Assembly: GCA_021846065.1 (NCBI GenBank)
Contig: JAJZCP010000043.1
Coordinates: forward strand, 1 to 9,121
Direction: 5' to 3'
Source of the DNA: Acidobacteriota bacterium
GTDB taxonomy: Bacteria; Acidobacteriota; Terriglobia; Terriglobales; Acidobacteriaceae
Length of the DNA stretch: 9,121 bases
The number at the start of each line of letters is the position of its first letter. Positions within the stretch are counted from its first letter, which is position 1. Position numbers and translations under genes: made by a program. The notes beneath the pieces were generated by a model, which had not been told where the DNA came from, did no database searches, and saw only the letters and a list, made by a program, of their open reading frames with translations. Of this stretch, positions 6,698 to 9,121 are shown piece after piece.

Positions 6698-8787
6698 TGT
6701 CGATTGTGCACATTCTCTGGTTGATTCCCGCGCTGCCGATGTTGGCGGCGGGCCTGATCGCGCTGCTGCGACAACGCAGACGCGTGCTGGCGCAAACGCT
6801 GGCCATCGGCGCGATGGGCGCGTCGTTGCTCTTGTCGCTCGTGGCGTTTTTGCATGTCTGGACGAATGTGCGGCAAGGAACGCCCACGCTCGAAGTCTCC
6901 AACTTCAACTGGCTGCAAATTGGTGACACGTGGCTGCGCTTAGGCTGGATGCTCGACCCACTGACGGCGCTGATGCTGGTGATGGTGACGGTGGTTTCGC
7001 TGTTGGTCTTCATTTACAGCATGGGCTACATGGAGCAGGACGAAAACGCCACGCGCTTCTTCTGCTTCCTCGCGCTTTTTGCGGGAGCCATGCTCGGCGT
7101 GGTGATCGCCAACAGTTTATTGCTGCTCTTCGTCTGTTGGGAGTTGGTGGGCGTCACATCCTATTTATTGATTGGCTTTTGGTACGCGAAGCCCAGTGCG
7201 GCGGCGGCGGCGAAGAAGGCTTTCATTGTTACGCGTATCGGCGATCTGGGATTGTTTCTGGGCATGGTGTGGTTGCAAACGCGCACGGGCACACTGCTTT
7301 TTTATGATCACGGCGCAGGCTGCATGGAACACGCGGCACTGGCGCGGTTGAGTGTTGCGGCGGCGGCCAGCATCGCGGTGCTAATTTTCTGTGGTGCTGC
7401 GGGCAAGTCGGGACAATTGCCGCTGCACGTCTGGCTGCCAGACGCGATGGAAGGCCCAACGCCGGTCAGCGCGTTGATCCACGCAGCCACGATGGTGGCC
7501 GCCGGCGTCTTTTTAGTGGCGCGTGTTTATCCGCTGATGAGCGTGCATCCGGGCGACCTGCTGCTGCACGGCTCGGCTACACTGCCGCCCACGCTGGCGC
7601 TGCAAGTTATCACATGGGTGGGTGCGGCCACGGCAATTTTTGCGGCGGCAATTGCCGTTGCGCAGAATGACATCAAACGCATTCTGGCGTACTCGACAAT
7701 TTCGCAACTGGGATACATGATGCTCGGCCTCGGCGTGGGCGGCGTGGTGGTGGGCATCTTTCATCTGCTGACGCACGCGTTTTTTAAGGCACTGTTGTTC
7801 CTAGGTGCAGGCTCGGTCATTCACGGCTGCGATGGCGAGCAGGATATTCGTCGCATGGGTGGACTGGGAAAGGCAATGCCGGTTACCTTTGCTGCCTATG
7901 CGGCGGGCATGTTGGCGCTCTGCGGATTTCCGTTGGTCTTCTCTGGCTTTTGGAGCAAGGATGCGATTCTGCACGCCGCGCATCTATGGAGTTTGTCGCA
8001 GATTCCGTTCTGGCTTGGTTCTGCGGGCGCACTGTTGACAGCCTTCTATATGACGCGCCAGGTCTGCTATGTTTTTGCGGGTGCATATCGCGGCGCAAAG
8101 GATGAGCGCGCGGAGGGTCACGGCGCACATCACGCTACACATCACGCAGCCGGGCCGCACGAAAGCCCTGCCGTGATGACGTTGCCGCTGGTCGTGTTGG
8201 CAATCTTTGCCATTGCGTTGGGCTGGCTGGGCACGCCCGCGTGGGAGTGGCTGCAATCGTTTCTGCAAGGGAAACCTGCGGAGTTGCACTGGGTCGCATT
8301 TGCGGACGCGGGTTTGCTGGCAACAATGCTGGCTTCCACCGCGCTCGTTTTTGTGGGCCTGGGCATGGGGTGGTGGCTGTATGGGCGCAGACCAGCGCAG
8401 CGTGCCGATGCTCCTGATGCGTTGGAGCAGCAATGGCCGCGCGTCATGACCGCGCTGAGTGATGGCTTGTACGTGGATGCGTTGTATGCCGCTACGGTGG
8501 TGCGTTTGTACGCAGCCGTATGTGCGTTGAGCGATTGGCTGGATCGCTGCATTTGGAGCGGCGCGGTGCGCGTCGTGGTCGCGTGCACGCAGTGGCTGGC
8601 GCGCGTGGAGGTATGGACAGATGCGCGTGTGGTGAATGCCGGTTTTGACGCTGGTTGCCAAAGCGTAACCAGCGGCGGCAATCTGCTGGCGTTGTTGCAA
8701 AATGGCCGCGTGCAGCGGTATCTGCGTGTGCTGGCGTTGGCGTTGATTGTGTTGGCTGCCGCGTTGTTGTGGAGGGCGCGCGGATGA
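6694..8787 (+). CDS. nuoL: NADH-quinone oxidoreductase subunit L (ND5 family, antiporter-like)
   Basis: NuoL is the distal antiporter-like proton-pumping subunit, with the long lateral helix that runs along the membrane arm. The 697-residue product shows the family's landmarks: WMLDPLTALMLVMVTVVSLLV (85-105), E150 in CWELVGVTSYLLIGFW, K238 in AAGKSGQLPLHVWLPDAMEG, K365 in THAFFKALLFLGAGSVIH and K422 in FWSKDAILH, matching the E. coli E144/K229/K342/K399 proton path. A His-rich loop (476-489) lies before PHESPAVMTLPLVVLA. The lateral helix and last membrane segment (QNGRVQRYLRVLALALIVL) are intact. The start is ATG 6694 or 6697. The ribosome site is weak (GAAAG, 6685-6689), consistent with coupling to the mini-ORF upstream. 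The open frame reaches back to 6247, but that part overlaps nuoK in another frame and is not coding. Confidence 0.95.
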   Translation: MMSIVHILWLIPALPMLAAGLIALLRQRRRVLAQTLAIGAMGASLLLSLVAFLHVWTNVRQGTPTLEVSNFNWLQIGDTWLRLGWMLDPLTALMLVMVTVVSLLVFIYSMGYMEQDENATRFFCFLALFAGAMLGVVIANSLLLLFVCWELVGVTSYLLIGFWYAKPSAAAAAKKAFIVTRIGDLGLFLGMVWLQTRTGTLLFYDHGAGCMEHAALARLSVAAAASIAVLIFCGAAGKSGQLPLHVWLPDAMEGPTPVSALIHAATMVAAGVFLVARVYPLMSVHPGDLLLHGSATLPPTLALQVITWVGAATAIFAAAIAVAQNDIKRILAYSTISQLGYMMLGLGVGGVVVGIFHLLTHAFFKALLFLGAGSVIHGCDGEQDIRRMGGLGKAMPVTFAAYAAGMLALCGFPLVFSGFWSKDAILHAAHLWSLSQIPFWLGSAGALLTAFYMTRQVCYVFAGAYRGAKDERAEGHGAHHATHHAAGPHESPAVMTLPLVVLAIFAIALGWLGTPAWEWLQSFLQGKPAELHWVAFADAGLLATMLASTALVFVGLGMGWWLYGRRPAQRADAPDALEQQWPRVMTALSDGLYVDALYAATVVRLYAAVCALSDWLDRCIWSGAVRVVVACTQWLARVEVWTDARVVNAGFDAGCQSVTSGGNLLALLQNGRVQRYLRVLALALIVLAAALLWRARG

Positions 8788-9121
8788 TGATGACTGCGAC
8801 AAATCCATTTTCTTGGCTGACGCTGCTCACCTTTGTGCCAGTTGCTGGGGCATTGGCGCTGGCTTGTGTGCCTGCGCGCAGGCAGGCATTGGCGCGCTTG
8901 GTGGCCCTATTCGTAGCGCTGGGAGAACTGCTGCTGGTTCTGCTGTTACTGCATCATTTCGATTCCGCCAGCGGTGCCATGCAGTTTGTGGAGCGGCGCG
9001 CATGGATTCCTGCGCTGGGCGTGGAGTACTTCGTTGGGGTCGATGGGCTGGGCATCCTGATGCTTCTGCTGACGGCCATCGTTGTGCCGATGGGAATTTT
9101 GGCCTCAAAGAAAATCAATGA
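8784..9121 (+). CDS. nuoM: NADH-quinone oxidoreductase subunit M (ND4 family), N-terminal part (partial)
   Basis: NuoM is the middle antiporter-like proton-pumping subunit. Only the first 112 codons of roughly 500 are inside the window. The frame reads a hydrophobic first helix (about 10-28), a second (about 36-56), then the diagnostic FVERRAWIPALGVEYFVGVD segment (68-87) and a third helix ending in GILAS. There are three consecutive in-frame ATGs (8784, 8787, 8790); the first overlaps the nuoL stop by 4 nt and has GGAGGG (8771-8776) 7 nt upstream, so it is chosen. The key Glu and Lys residues of the proton channel lie beyond the window. Confidence 0.93.
   Translation, partial: MMMTATNPFSWLTLLTFVPVAGALALACVPARRQALARLVALFVALGELLLVLLLLHHFDSASGAMQFVERRAWIPALGVEYFVGVDGLGILMLLLTAIVVPMGILASKKIN

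Noticed and set aside
5799..7013. 404-codon open frame on the - strand across nuoJ, nuoK and nuoL
   Set aside because: It is antisense to conserved membrane subunits and has low-complexity Gln/Arg/Ser-rich translation; it also crosses the nuoK-nuoL gap without any start or stop logic.
6247..8787. 846-codon frame suggesting a NuoL with a 149-residue N-terminal extension
   Set aside because: The extension overlaps nuoK out of frame and has non-membrane composition; the NuoL family begins at the ATG at 6694/6697.

Overview
The window carries most of a respiratory complex I (NADH:quinone oxidoreductase family, nuo) operon on the + strand. Facing away from it on the - strand is the 5' part of a pyruvate:ferredoxin/flavodoxin oxidoreductase gene (nifJ). 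The DNA is GC-rich and most operon junctions overlap by a few bases. NuoC and NuoD are separate proteins, not fused as in E. coli. The protein sequences look most like Acidobacteriota (Terriglobia-type) homologues, but that assignment is from memory and is tentative.

Layout: nifJ runs leftward from 911 and leaves the window at base 1. A 172-bp divergent regulatory region (912-1083) follows. The nuo genes then run rightward: nuoA (1084-1452), nuoB (1501-2163), nuoC (2153-2731), nuoD (2731-3894), nuoI (3940-4539), nuoH (4536-5690), nuoJ (5790-6290), nuoK (6287-6598), nuoL (6694-8787) and the first 112 codons of nuoM (8784 onward). A nuoN gene is expected beyond the right edge but is not visible.

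Function: nuoB, C, D and I encode the connecting part that carries electrons through Fe-S clusters to quinone. nuoA, H, J, K, L and M encode the proton-pumping membrane arm. nuoE, nuoF and nuoG (the NADH-oxidising module) are absent from their usual place between nuoD and nuoH/I, and nuoI precedes nuoH. This is the layout of an 11-subunit complex I, a form thought to take electrons from ferredoxin or another carrier instead of NADH. A ferredoxin-reducing enzyme next door makes a pyruvate -> ferredoxin -> complex I -> quinone route an attractive inference.

Points outside the standard annotation: (1) nuoJ has a strong Shine-Dalgarno sequence 26 nt upstream of its ATG, and a perfect 7-bp hairpin lies exactly between them, so folding would restore an 8-nt spacing. 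(2) The two sizeable gaps in the membrane-arm genes (nuoH-nuoJ and nuoK-nuoL) each hold a mini-ORF that ends in an ATGA overlap with the next gene. The one before nuoL has its own Shine-Dalgarno and lies in unusually AT-rich DNA. (3) The first 19 bases of the window are an exact inverted copy of bases 390-408 inside nifJ, and the NifJ protein leaves its family pattern exactly there, which suggests a chimeric or artefactual sequence end.
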